Source of the DNA: Mariniblastus sp.
GTDB lineage: Bacteria; Planctomycetota; Planctomycetia; Pirellulales; Pirellulaceae
Assembly (NCBI GenBank): GCA_028823415.1
Contig: JAPKBL010000043.1
Span: 1-38,583 of the forward strand
Direction: 5' to 3'
Length of the DNA: 38,583 nt
In this document: piece after piece, positions 17,948 through 26,081 of the stretch
Numbering within the stretch: the first letter of the stretch is position 1
How the letters are laid out: every line of letters begins with the position of its first letter
Translations under genes and position numbers: made by a program
The notes under the pieces: model-generated
The model's database searches: none
Told to the model about the DNA's origin: nothing
Seen by the model: only the letters and a program-made list of their open reading frames with translations

Positions 17948-18268
17948 TCGTTCCCTCAGAATCTTTGCATATCGTTTTGCTTGATTCGTTCGATCGAAAA
18001 AACCGAACTGCAACAATCCTACACCAAAAACACAAAAACGCGAAATCTAGACCCTTTTTTCGATTTCAAACCCTCGTGCTAACCATCTGAAACCACAGTC
18101 ACTTCCTCCAATTCCACCCCGAGCTCCCGTAGCGGAGTTCGTTTTTCCGCCCCTACGCAGCAACAGTCAGTCATACCGGCTTTCCACAGCCAAAACTCCC
18201 CGCCAGCCCAGGGGAATTCATAAATCGCAGACATTCCGAAATCCAGCGTTTAAGCCCGCCTGTTTACT
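17948..18268. other. Intergenic region between lptE and the TPR selenoprotein candidate
   Basis: No coding frame was recognised in these 321 nt. A hairpin, GAGCTCC (18121-18127) with GGAGTTC (18134-18140) and a 6-nt loop, is followed on the plus strand by GTTTTTCC. This is a terminator-like arrangement antisense to the flanking genes. The promoter of the minus-strand TPR gene is expected here but was not located. Confidence 0.4.
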
Positions 18269-18838
18269 TTACCACGGGGTTTGCATTTGGCTTAAGATGT
18301 CTCTCGCTGCTTGCTCAATGATGCGTTGCTGTGCGGTCGACATCGATTGCCCAGCTTCGGGAATGAACTCCGCATCGCGTGTAATTATGACGCTTTGCAG
18401 CTGCATCAAGGGCACACCAGCTCGATCCACCCAATCAACCTCAACACGCCATGCAACTCGTAACGTTCTTGGCTCGTCGTACTTATTTTCCGCAACGGCG
18501 CGTTTCGTGTCAGAAATGATCCTACCACGAATAAAGCTGTCGGCAATTTGGGGATCGGTGATGACAAGCGGAGTGTTTAACTCAATATCCTTGATTACCG
18601 CTTCGGTCATTCTTTGCCCGAGGTAACGCCGAGCAGAATCCGATTCGAAGATCATGACATGAACGGTTCGAATATCGCTCCGATATAAATATTGGTTACC
18701 GAGATGGTAACTCGCACAGCCGGCACACGAGAAACCGGCAATTACAAAAAGCAATCCCAACAACACACGACGCCCGCTGAACCTTGAGCGGTCGCCGGCT
18801 GTGTGGCTTGACGGGGCCTTACTTGCAATGCCTGACAT
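18269..18838 (-). CDS. lptE: LptE-like outer-membrane LPS-assembly lipoprotein
   Basis: LptE plugs and folds the LptD barrel that inserts lipopolysaccharide in the outer membrane. The 189-residue product has an N-terminal cytoplasmic stretch, a hydrophobic export segment (about 24-37) and a lipobox ending at C41 (SCAGC). Next comes ASYHLGNQYLYRSDIRTVHV, which matches the LptE start G-YHL. Then come an ITDP-x-ADSFIRGRI strand pattern, a WRVEVDWVD strand and a C-terminal helix (AQQRIIEQAARDILSQM). This small two-helix, four-strand layout is the LptE fold. Position -3 of the lipobox is Cys rather than Leu, which is unusual. It lies between the BamD-like lipoprotein gene and the TPR selenoprotein candidate. 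LptD is not in the window. Confidence 0.8.
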   Translation of the reverse strand: MSGIASKAPSSHTAGDRSRFSGRRVLLGLLFVIAGFSCAGCASYHLGNQYLYRSDIRTVHVMIFESDSARRYLGQRMTEAVIKDIELNTPLVITDPQIADSFIRGRIISDTKRAVAENKYDEPRTLRVAWRVEVDWVDRAGVPLMQLQSVIITRDAEFIPEAGQSMSTAQQRIIEQAARDILSQMQTPW

Positions 18839-18960
18839 CCGTGTTTTTTCTCCCGACTAAATTCTGTTGTAAATCAAATCGATGACTGGCCTTATTATAA
18901 CCGTTCAACGATTTATCAAGTGGCGTCTATTGAAAAACCGACCCATTCCAAAACCAAACG

Positions 18961-20226
18961 CTATTTGAAAATTGTCTCGTTGTCGCCGTTGTTGATCAAG
19001 GGCTTCGCCGGCTCAGGATTTGGAAAAACATCAACAAGCCACTTCATGGGCTGTTTCGGATCAGGAGGCAGCGTGGCGACGCGTTCAATCTCTTTATTGA
19101 TTTCCGCCACAACTTCCTGGTTGGGGTATCGGTTTGCAATCTTCTCCAAATATTCTCGGTACGCTCTATTATGACCACGTCTCTTGTAAAACAACGCATC
19201 AGAAAAATCGCGCTCCGCGGTTTGTCTTTGAATTTTCGCAGCCTGCTGTTCAAGATAATCCAATTCCTGTTCGGATTCTCGTGGGAATACTCGAACAATG
19301 TTCTTGAGCAAATCATCAGCTTTCTGAAGTGGCTTGTCGTCATATTCCTTCCCCTGGTACGCCTGCAACCATGCCTCCAGTTCCAGCATGTGTGCCGCAA
19401 ACTGGTGCGTGCTACCTGGGTAATTTTTTCTTAAATCTTCAAACGTATCTGCAGCATCTAAATATCTGTTACTTTTCATAAACGACTTGCCCAGTGCAAA
19501 AGCTGCATCATCGGCGAACTGACCGGTTGGATCGTCGATCCGAATCTGGTTCAATATTCGTCGTCCTTCTCCTTTTAGCCCCGACTTTGGGCGCTTAGCG
19601 TCCATGAAGCTCGCAAACACCTTTTCATCTGCCAGTTCCAACCAGTAAACGGCAATAGAATATCGACGCAGTTCCGCCTGATCGATGTGACGAGTCCCTG
19701 CGTAAGCCGCGATCAGCTTCTCAAATTCTCTATTTGCCTGAACATAACGGTCCGCGAAGAAATATGATTCACCCGCAAAATAGAGCGAGTCTTCCTCAAT
19801 CTTTGAATCCGGCCCAGTCGATGCGGCTAAACGAAACAGCCCTGCCGCCTCCGAAAAATCATTCTGAAATTCCGCACCCTCAGGATCCGCATCCATCTTC
19901 GCGACGGCTGAATTGTAGAGTGCCTTCGCCTCAAGGAACTGGGTTTCAGATAACTCGTAGTCCACCGCTCCTAATCTTGCTTCCAGCGTTGTCAAAAATT
20001 GACTTGGAGCTAGATCCTCCAGCAAAATTCTATTGGGGCTCCGTGCCCCCAACGGGTCAAGAATTTCATCAGCCCCAGGCTGGAATCTATCTTCCCGTTC
20101 CTTGTTATATGCTGAATCTTTGTCCTTGGACCAGAACGAAGACACACCGGTAGATTTAAATGCCGTACAACCTGAAACTGAGAAGATCAGTAAGCTGCTA
20201 GTCAATAATGCAAACCACAATCTCAT
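18961..20226 (-). CDS. BamD-like TPR lipoprotein
   Basis: This 421-residue protein has a type II signal peptide ending VSGC (lipid on C20), so it is anchored in a membrane, probably the outer one. It contains several TPR-type helix pairs: FAGESYFFADRYVQANREFEKLI, FALGKSFMKSNRYLDAADTFEDLRKNYP and FSDALFYKRRGHNRAYREYLEKIANRYP. The repeat with RKNYPGS is the BamD/YfiO outer-membrane assembly lipoprotein type. It is longer than E. coli BamD (about 245 residues), so orthology is uncertain. AAGGAAG lies about 8 nt before the ATG. It begins 34 nt after the recO stop and precedes lptE, suggesting one transcript recO, this gene, lptE. Confidence 0.75.
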   Translation of the reverse strand: MRLWFALLTSSLLIFSVSGCTAFKSTGVSSFWSKDKDSAYNKEREDRFQPGADEILDPLGARSPNRILLEDLAPSQFLTTLEARLGAVDYELSETQFLEAKALYNSAVAKMDADPEGAEFQNDFSEAAGLFRLAASTGPDSKIEEDSLYFAGESYFFADRYVQANREFEKLIAAYAGTRHIDQAELRRYSIAVYWLELADEKVFASFMDAKRPKSGLKGEGRRILNQIRIDDPTGQFADDAAFALGKSFMKSNRYLDAADTFEDLRKNYPGSTHQFAAHMLELEAWLQAYQGKEYDDKPLQKADDLLKNIVRVFPRESEQELDYLEQQAAKIQRQTAERDFSDALFYKRRGHNRAYREYLEKIANRYPNQEVVAEINKEIERVATLPPDPKQPMKWLVDVFPNPEPAKPLINNGDNETIFK

Positions 20227-20260
20227 GCCCGACTTCCTTGTCGACGTGAAAACGTCAAAT

Positions 20261-21178
20261 CTATAAATTTCCCAAAAACTTGTAGAGCTTCGGCTGAAAC
20301 CCCAACAAGTGAGTGATGTACTTGTGAATCAAACGCCTTACTTCAATTAAACAACGATCCGACTCTGTTCCTGTCGCGTCCACATCCGCCAACTCGTCAT
20401 GGCCTTCCTCAAGATTCTGACTTGGTAAGCCCGACGGAAACTTCTGTGCTTCCAACTCTCTCTGCGTAATTAGTTGGTCGCTACCACTTACCAATTCTTG
20501 ACGCTGTCCGTTCCAGTTATCTGAATTCCTCGACAGCTCTCCAATTTGGCCGCCCACGATACCCAATAAAAATTGCAACCCCTCGGGGCTTAAACTAACA
20601 ATGTTCGATTCACTCCGCCGGCAAGTACTACATAAAATTCCGCCAGCATTTAAGCCAAAACTAACTCTCGCAATCGTCGTTTTCTCCCGCCCACAACTGA
20701 CACATTTCGTGAGCATCGGAAGATGCCCAAGGATCTCAAGCATTTTCAGTTCATAATTTAATAACGTAACCCCGAGTTTTTCTTCTGAAATCTCAGTGGA
20801 ATCAATTTGCTCAATCACCTGAATCGACAAGTCAAATAACTCAGGATGGGGATCACCGTCATCTGTTAAGGAATTGAGCAACTCAATAATGTAATAACCA
20901 GCATATAAGCGATCCAAACTACGAGTAGCGCTGCGAAAACGCCGCTCCAATTTCGCTTCCGTTAGCAAGCCCATCGCATCGGGATTTTTGTTGAGGAACA
21001 CTATTCGACACAACGCCAGGACGTCAAGAGCAGCCTCGAATGGACTCTTCGGCCTGCGTGCACCTTTGGCCATCGTGGTGAGTTTGCCAAAATCACGCGT
21101 AAACATGTTGACGATGCAACTAGTTTCGCCGAATGGAATTACCCGAAGCACAATTCCCGTTGTTTTTTCTGCCGCCAT
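20261..21178 (-). CDS. recO: DNA repair protein RecO
   Basis: RecO binds SSB and single-stranded DNA and helps RecR load RecA for gap repair. ATG 21178 gives 305 residues beginning MAAEKTTGIVLRVIPFGE, the usual N-terminal OB-fold start. A TTG at 21217 would add 13 residues without support. Typical features follow: FTRDFGKLTTMAKGARRPKS, YAGYYIIELLNSLTDDGDPHPELF, and a zinc site C-VSCGRE ... ILCSTCRR. A non-conserved stretch of about 60 residues rich in S, N and Q lies before the C-terminal helix and makes it longer than the E. coli protein. It heads the minus-strand block containing the BamD-like gene and lptE. Confidence 0.93.
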   Translation of the reverse strand: MAAEKTTGIVLRVIPFGETSCIVNMFTRDFGKLTTMAKGARRPKSPFEAALDVLALCRIVFLNKNPDAMGLLTEAKLERRFRSATRSLDRLYAGYYIIELLNSLTDDGDPHPELFDLSIQVIEQIDSTEISEEKLGVTLLNYELKMLEILGHLPMLTKCVSCGREKTTIARVSFGLNAGGILCSTCRRSESNIVSLSPEGLQFLLGIVGGQIGELSRNSDNWNGQRQELVSGSDQLITQRELEAQKFPSGLPSQNLEEGHDELADVDATGTESDRCLIEVRRLIHKYITHLLGFQPKLYKFLGNL

Positions 21179-21449
21179 ATCTGTTTGCGTTCCGGATTTA
21201 CGGAAATTCCCTTCCAAAGTTCACTAAATGTACCACAATCTCCGATCCTCTTAAGCGATAGCAATCTAAACCGAAAGCGATCTTCCGCTAGCACCCCGCA
21301 TGTCAGGCTTCACGTAAATACAGGAATCACCCGACAGGCGGGGGTGTCCCCAAAACGCTTTGGTAATTAACCTATCTGCTCGGATTTCATTGAGCTTCAA
21401 TCTGGGACTTTTGTCCACCCGAACTAGGTAACTGGCCCGGGAGTTTACT

Positions 21450-22925
21450 TTGAGGCTCTGTCCTGCAGATTATCTGCTCGCTGGATTCAGGCAAATAGAC
21501 GACAAAACTGAACAACTTGGTAGAACGTTTTCAATCGTTGACTCTTCGTCGAACCTCCGGCCGATGTTGCGCATGGCGATCCCCGCACTAGCAGAAGAAA
21601 CTCTGGTCTTGATGGTAACGTGGACGGACTGGGTGCTTGCCAGTCGCTACTTCGCCGAGGACGGGGATGCGACCAAAGCAGCGATGGGTCTGATGGCCTA
21701 TCTGATGTGGTTAATTCCAAGCATGTTTTCGGTAGTCGCGATCGGAGCAACAGCGCTGATCGCTCGATGGGTCGGGGCCGGCGATTTTAAAGCTGCCAAA
21801 AAAGTAGCGAATCAGGCGTATTTGGTAGCCGGTATATTCTCTCTGGGATTGATGGCCCTTACCGCTTCTTTCGGCGAAGAATTTATCGCATTGATGCAAC
21901 TCAAGGGCGATTCGGCCGATTTTGCCATTCGGTATCTCAACATCATCACACCCTTGATTCCACTAATCATGTGTTCCCAAATCGGTGCCGCCTGCCTCCG
22001 TGGAGCTGGGGATACGACCACTGGTTTTTTGGTAAAAATTGTGGTCGTCGTTGTTAATATTCTAGTGAGTACATTGCTAATTACTGGCTGGGGCCTGTTC
22101 CCTCAAGTCGGCTGGGAAGGAATCGCAATTGGAACCGCAGCAGGCTATGCGATCGGCGGTTCAATAATTCTCGCAACATTGATCGTCGGCAGAGCCGGCT
22201 TACAACTTCGCCTCAAATCACTCAAACCGGATTGGGATATTCTGTCGAAGATGTTTCGCATTGGTCTTCCCGGAGGGTTTGATATCGGAACCCTTTTATT
22301 TAGCCAACTGTTGTTCTTAGGACTCATTAATAGCCTCGGTAAAGCATCCGCGGCAGCTCATGGACTGGCTGTTCAGATCGAGGCCTGTGCGTTCCTTCCA
22401 GGAGCAGCCTTTCAGATCGCCGCGGCCACGATGGCAGGTCAATTCCTCGGTGCAAAATCTCCAGACCGAGCAACGAAGAGTGTCCTCCTCTGCCTCTATA
22501 TTGGCGGTACGATCATGACCTTCGGAGGTGTCTGCATGTACTTTTTCGGAATTCACCTAGCGACATTATTCACGGGAGACCCAGCCGACCTGACCTCCCT
22601 CAACGTTGCTGCGTTGCTAAAAATTGTCGCCTTTGCATTACCGAGCCTAGCAATCGTCATGATCCTCACCGGAGGTTTTCACGGAGCCGGAGATACTTTT
22701 TGGCCCTTCGTTTTTACCGCGATCGGTTTCTTTTTAGTCAGAATTCCTTTGGCAATCTTTCTGGCGTTCGGGCTCGTTGAAATCCCCTACACCGGAATTA
22801 CGATCCAAGGTCTCCAATGGGGAGTGGCAGGTGCCTGGTATGCGATGGCGGCGGACCTGATCGTCCGCAGCATTCTCGTCGGTTTCCGATTCGCAAGCGG
22901 CCAATGGAGAAACATCAAAATCTAA
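21450..22925 (+). CDS. MATE-family multidrug/toxin efflux transporter
   Basis: Inner-membrane antiporter exporting organic cations or drugs with Na+ or H+. The 491-residue product has about twelve membrane segments in two similar halves. They show MATE features: the PALAEETLVLMVTWTDWVL first helix, GATALIARWVGAGDFKAAKK, CLRGAGDTTTGFLVK and its second-half counterpart GGFHGAGDTFWPFVFTAIG. The start is a TTG at 21450, supported by GGGAG ending 6-7 nt upstream; no ATG lies within the next 100 nt of frame. The first 40 residues are hydrophilic and longer than usual. Substrate cannot be read from the sequence. It is divergent from recO across 270 nt that show no clear regulatory site. Confidence 0.9.
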   Translation: MRLCPADYLLAGFRQIDDKTEQLGRTFSIVDSSSNLRPMLRMAIPALAEETLVLMVTWTDWVLASRYFAEDGDATKAAMGLMAYLMWLIPSMFSVVAIGATALIARWVGAGDFKAAKKVANQAYLVAGIFSLGLMALTASFGEEFIALMQLKGDSADFAIRYLNIITPLIPLIMCSQIGAACLRGAGDTTTGFLVKIVVVVVNILVSTLLITGWGLFPQVGWEGIAIGTAAGYAIGGSIILATLIVGRAGLQLRLKSLKPDWDILSKMFRIGLPGGFDIGTLLFSQLLFLGLINSLGKASAAAHGLAVQIEACAFLPGAAFQIAAATMAGQFLGAKSPDRATKSVLLCLYIGGTIMTFGGVCMYFFGIHLATLFTGDPADLTSLNVAALLKIVAFALPSLAIVMILTGGFHGAGDTFWPFVFTAIGFFLVRIPLAIFLAFGLVEIPYTGITIQGLQWGVAGAWYAMAADLIVRSILVGFRFASGQWRNIKI

Positions 22926-23011
22926 CCGCACCGCTGGCCAGTCGCCAAATTTATCCACTAAACCAAGAGCTAATCTCCGAACCAGTGTGGGATTAGGAAC
23001 CTGCACCAAAC

Positions 23012-23542
23012 CTAGTTAACAAACTTCCGCTCAAATTCTTGAACCACAGGGCGGCTTGGCAAATGATGATTAACGTGAGGCCGCTTTTCGATTAGCCATT
23101 TCTGCGCCGCTTCCGCACTAATCTGTTTCGACTTCATTAGCCAGCAAATCGCAACGGTCGCACTTCGTCCTCGACCCGCCTTGCAGTGAATGTAGACAGT
23201 TTTCCCCGCGTCAACGTTCTCTTCAATAAAATCAACGGCCCTCGTCACATCGGCGAATGAGGGATGGGTAAAATCAATTGTCGGCATCCTCATCTGCTCG
23301 ATCCCAAATTTGGCGTACTCTCTTTGTGGACCGCCATATTCCTCACACGTATTCACGACCGCCTGGATCCCTTCAGAAGCAAGTTCGGAGACATCGCTTG
23401 AAAATGGGAATGCGCCCAAAACGACGTGCTCGTCGATTGGATCCCGCCAATTTCGAACCTTTAGCCAACGCCCCAGTACGACATTCCACAATAGCGTAGG
23501 GTAAAAGACCAACCTCGCTTTAACCCAATTCCAAGACTGCAT
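23012..23542 (-). CDS. PTPMT1-like dual-specificity phosphatase
   Basis: ATG 23542 (176 residues) is preceded by AAGGGA at good spacing. The ATG at 23551 is too close to that site. The active site HCKAGRGRSAT (Cys 120, Arg 126) is the C-x5-R phosphatase loop. N-terminal hydrophobic WVKARLVFYPTLLW, VVLGAFPFSSDV, VVNTCEEYGGP and the YAKFGIEQMRMPTIDFTHPSF segment with a candidate general-acid Asp match PTPMT1. That enzyme dephosphorylates phosphatidylglycerophosphate on the way to phosphatidylglycerol and cardiolipin. Family knowledge therefore suggests a lipid rather than a protein substrate. It is convergent to the MATE gene, and a 14-bp direct repeat lies directly upstream. Confidence 0.85.
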   Translation of the reverse strand: MQSWNWVKARLVFYPTLLWNVVLGRWLKVRNWRDPIDEHVVLGAFPFSSDVSELASEGIQAVVNTCEEYGGPQREYAKFGIEQMRMPTIDFTHPSFADVTRAVDFIEENVDAGKTVYIHCKAGRGRSATVAICWLMKSKQISAEAAQKWLIEKRPHVNHHLPSRPVVQEFERKFVN

Positions 23543-23568
23543 TCGACTCATCCCTTAAAGATCGTTTT

Positions 23569-23596
23569 ATATCCGCACTCAAATATCCGCACTCAA
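23569..23596. repeat. Two tandem copies of a 14-bp unit
   Basis: ATATCCGCACTCAA occurs at 23569-23582 and 23583-23596 without mismatch, followed by ATAT as the start of a third. It lies 27 nt upstream of the phosphatase gene, where it could affect its promoter. Confidence 0.9.
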
Positions 23597-23719
23597 ATAT
23601 AACTTGAACGAGGACTGCTCCCCAGCAGAGATAACGCACAAATCAAGCGAAGATTGGCGAAACTTAAGAGTCTGCCATTGATTTTTGCTATCCCAAGCGC
23701 TCGAGGATTCTCAAACGTC

Positions 23720-24277
23720 TTAATTTTGCAGAATCGACTTGGCCTTTTCGATGAAAGTAGCCGGCGTTTCATCTTTTTCATACTCAATTTCGCCTAGCCT
23801 TTCGCCATCTTGATCGATCAAAAGAATGGTTGGGTATTTCGAAATCTGAAACCGTTGCTTTAAGGCCTCGTTCTGTTTTTTAATCTGCGCAGCTGGCTTC
23901 GTATGTTTGGGGTAATCCAGCTCTAACAAAACGACATTTCCTCCAGCCCATTTTATAAATTCATCTGAGTCCAAAATTTCTCTTTTTAGACGTTTGCAGG
24001 GAGCGCACCAATCACTTCCAGTAAATCCAGCCAAGATCGGCTTACCAAAATCGGCGGCACTGAGTTGTGCCTCGTCGTAGGAATCGTGCCAAATTGTTAA
24101 CGAAGAATACTCGGAATCCGAGATTGTCTCTTCGATAGTCGCTACTTTGTCTCCCGATGATTTCCAAACCGAGAGGCTTCGCAACGATGCCGAACTGCAT
24201 CCAGCGAGGCATGTTAACGCAGATAAAAGAACCGCCCAAAATACTTGGCTAGCCGCTGCGCCTAACTTGTTCGTCAT
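23720..24277 (-). CDS. Thioredoxin-fold lipoprotein
   Basis: ATG 24277, with AGGA about 9 nt upstream, gives 185 residues. A TTG at 24304 is the longer alternative. Residues 1-26 form a signal peptide with lipobox CLAGC, lipid on C27, so the protein is tethered outside the cytoplasm. The thioredoxin domain starts near residue 75 and has GFTGSDWCAPCKRLKRE (active-site C91 and C94), then VVLLELDYPK and the cis-proline region ISKYPTILLIDQDGERLG. This resembles the DsbD C-terminal or DUF255-like thioredoxins that handle disulfides or reduce exported partners. No DsbD-type membrane partner is adjacent. It has a 450-nt upstream gap and probably its own promoter. Confidence 0.85.
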   Translation of the reverse strand: MTNKLGAAASQVFWAVLLSALTCLAGCSSASLRSLSVWKSSGDKVATIEETISDSEYSSLTIWHDSYDEAQLSAADFGKPILAGFTGSDWCAPCKRLKREILDSDEFIKWAGGNVVLLELDYPKHTKPAAQIKKQNEALKQRFQISKYPTILLIDQDGERLGEIEYEKDETPATFIEKAKSILQN

Positions 24278-24756
24278 TCCGTCAATTCCTATTTGATAAC
24301 ACAATCTTGGGAAAGTCGCGAAATACTAGCGAAATCACAATTCGGACTCCATTCCAATTTCTGTCCGCCACGTGCTCTAGAACCCTTGGGTGCGAACCAA
24401 GTCGATTTAGCTATCAGACCTGCCTTTCTGAACGAGATTTTCCGTTTTTTGGATTAATCAATAATCACCGGGCGTCAGTTTCCGCGCCCCTCCTTGGCGT
24501 CGAGAAAGGAACTTTGGAACACACTCGCTCGAATTCACCGCACAATTCTTCAAAATTCGAACTTACCCAATAATTGGATCACTCTCATCTCAATCCAATT
24601 GAGTAACGTCTCAAATACAAACACCGATCAAAATCCGAATCGTATCACCGTCTTCATAATCTCCCGGTTTGCTCCGTGACACCGTTCTTGAAATTCAAAC
24701 CCACCCTTGCCATTTGCTGTGGTTGACTTAAATAGCCGGAAGATTACTTTGGTCGC
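24278..24756. other. Divergent intergenic region
   Basis: These 479 nt separate the divergent thioredoxin-fold and TPR genes. A plus-strand frame at 24307-24573 was judged spurious. TTGACT (about 24722-24727) with TACTTT 16-17 bp later could be a promoter, but it would leave almost no leader before the ATG at 24757. Nothing else was recognised. Confidence 0.35.
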
Positions 24757-25335
24757 ATGTCAAAGAACAAACTATCTCCCGAGATTCAGTCGATCCTAAG
24801 TGCCTCCGACGCAAGCCTTCACGCAACCACGATTTCGTTGGTTAATCATTTCCTTCTGGAGCACCCCGAAAGCCCCCGTGGATGGCTCGATCTTGGTCGG
24901 GCACTCGCTCAGGTCTTTCGTTATGAAGAGGCAGAACGAGCCTTCAAAAAAGTCATCGAGATGTCTGAGGACAACTCTGCTGCTGCCATCTACGGTGAAA
25001 TCGGTAATCTCTACCGAACTCAAGGTAAATTCGATACTGCGATTCTGTGGTATGAGAAACAGATTGCCGTCGATTCAGAGGATGCGTTGGGTCTCCTCTA
25101 CCTTGGCAACATACTGATGCGTCAGGGAAACTTTACCGCCGCAGAAACAGCTTTCCAGAAAGCGCTTCAATGCAAGGCAGCCTGTTTGGATGAAGTGCAC
25201 TATTCGCTTGGCTTGGTCAATCGTTGTCTCGAAAATTACACCGCTGCTGCGACCCATTTCAAACAGGCGATCGAGTTAAACGATCGCCACAGCGAAGCGA
25301 AAGTCGCGCTAAAAGATGTTAAGAAACTCAGTTAA
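24757..25335 (+). CDS. Cytoplasmic TPR protein
   Basis: This 192-residue protein has no signal peptide and consists mostly of tetratricopeptide repeats. Examples are GWLDLGRALAQVFRYEEAER, AIYGEIGNLYRTQGKFDTAI, GLLYLGNILMRQGNFTAAET and VHYSLGLVNRCLENYTAAA, which give four to five helix pairs. Such proteins act as adaptor scaffolds; the partner is not indicated. The nitroreductase-family gene starts 36 nt downstream on the same strand, so the two are probably co-transcribed. A short imperfect repeat (GCAGAGTCYAAAA twice) lies in the junction. No strong Shine-Dalgarno is seen. Confidence 0.85.
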   Translation: MSKNKLSPEIQSILSASDASLHATTISLVNHFLLEHPESPRGWLDLGRALAQVFRYEEAERAFKKVIEMSEDNSAAAIYGEIGNLYRTQGKFDTAILWYEKQIAVDSEDALGLLYLGNILMRQGNFTAAETAFQKALQCKAACLDEVHYSLGLVNRCLENYTAAATHFKQAIELNDRHSEAKVALKDVKKLS

Positions 25336-25371
25336 TCAGAAGGCAGAGTCCAAAATGCAGAGTCTAAAACT

Positions 25372-26043
25372 ATGACTGAGCCTCGTCACATTCCTCTCAC
25401 AGACCAGCGATCCTATTCGGTCGATGAAACAGTCGAACGCTCTCGCAACTTCTATCAAGAAATAAAACGACGGCGCACCGTCAGAGACTTCTCGGATCAG
25501 CCTGTTTCTCGCGAGGTCATTGAAAACTGCATACTCGCTGCCGGCACTGCTCCCAACGGTGCGAATTTACAACCCTGGCATTTCTCCGTCGTAGAGAATC
25601 TCGGTGTAAAAACTGAAATCCGAAAGGCGGCCGAGCAAGAAGAAGAGGCATTTTATAACGGGAAAGCCCCTCAAACTTGGTTGGACGCGCTTGCCCCACT
25701 AGGGACTGATTCCAACAAACCGTTTCTGGAAACAGCCCCATATCTGGTTGTTATTTTTTCAAAATCACACGAACAGCGCAACGACGGATCTACCGTCAAG
25801 AATTACTATGCCAACGAGTCCACAGGAATTGCAACTGGCTTTTTAATAGCAGCTCTACACGACGCTGGCCTCGCCACACTGACTCACACACCCTCGCCCA
25901 TGAAGTTCTTAAATAAAATTTTGAACCGTCCCGCGCACGAGCGACCATTTGTTCTTCTGGTTGTTGGATATCCATCAGAGAGCGCGGTGGTGCCGGACAT
26001 ATCCAAAAAAAGTCTCGCCGAGATATCGAACTTCATTTCCTAA
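25372..26043 (+). CDS. Nitroreductase-superfamily flavoprotein, iodotyrosine-deiodinase type
   Basis: FMN enzyme of 223 residues without a membrane anchor. The N-terminal [13 protein letters not shown] and [12 protein letters not shown] bind FMN phosphate and ribityl in this fold. [33 protein letters not shown] and [17 protein letters not shown] close it. It matches iodotyrosine deiodinase (IYD) better than NfsB or RutE types. The IYD active-site lid residues Glu, Tyr and Lys correspond to E91, Y95 and K116, with the same spacing (4 and 21) as human E157, Y161 and K182. Characterised bacterial IYDs reductively remove halide from halotyrosines using reduced flavin. The natural role in a bacterium is not settled. 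It is probably co-transcribed with the TPR gene upstream. Confidence 0.88.
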   Translation: MTEPRHIPLTDQRSYSVDETVERSRNFYQEIKRRRTVRDFSDQPVSREVIENCILAAGTAPNGANLQPWHFSVVENLGVKTEIRKAAEQEEEAFYNGKAPQTWLDALAPLGTDSNKPFLETAPYLVVIFSKSHEQRNDGSTVKNYYANESTGIATGFLIAALHDAGLATLTHTPSPMKFLNKILNRPAHERPFVLLVVGYPSESAVVPDISKKSLAEISNFIS

Positions 26044-26081
26044 ACGGAACAAGTAGATTTTGCCCGCAGCGTTAATGAAAG

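Noticed and set aside
18655-18680. GGTTCGAAT, resembling a tRNA T-loop.
   Set aside because: It lies inside lptE and no cloverleaf can be formed around it.
24307-24573. 88-residue plus-strand frame in the divergent gap.
   Set aside because: Composition is random-like, with no ribosome-binding site and no recognisable motif.
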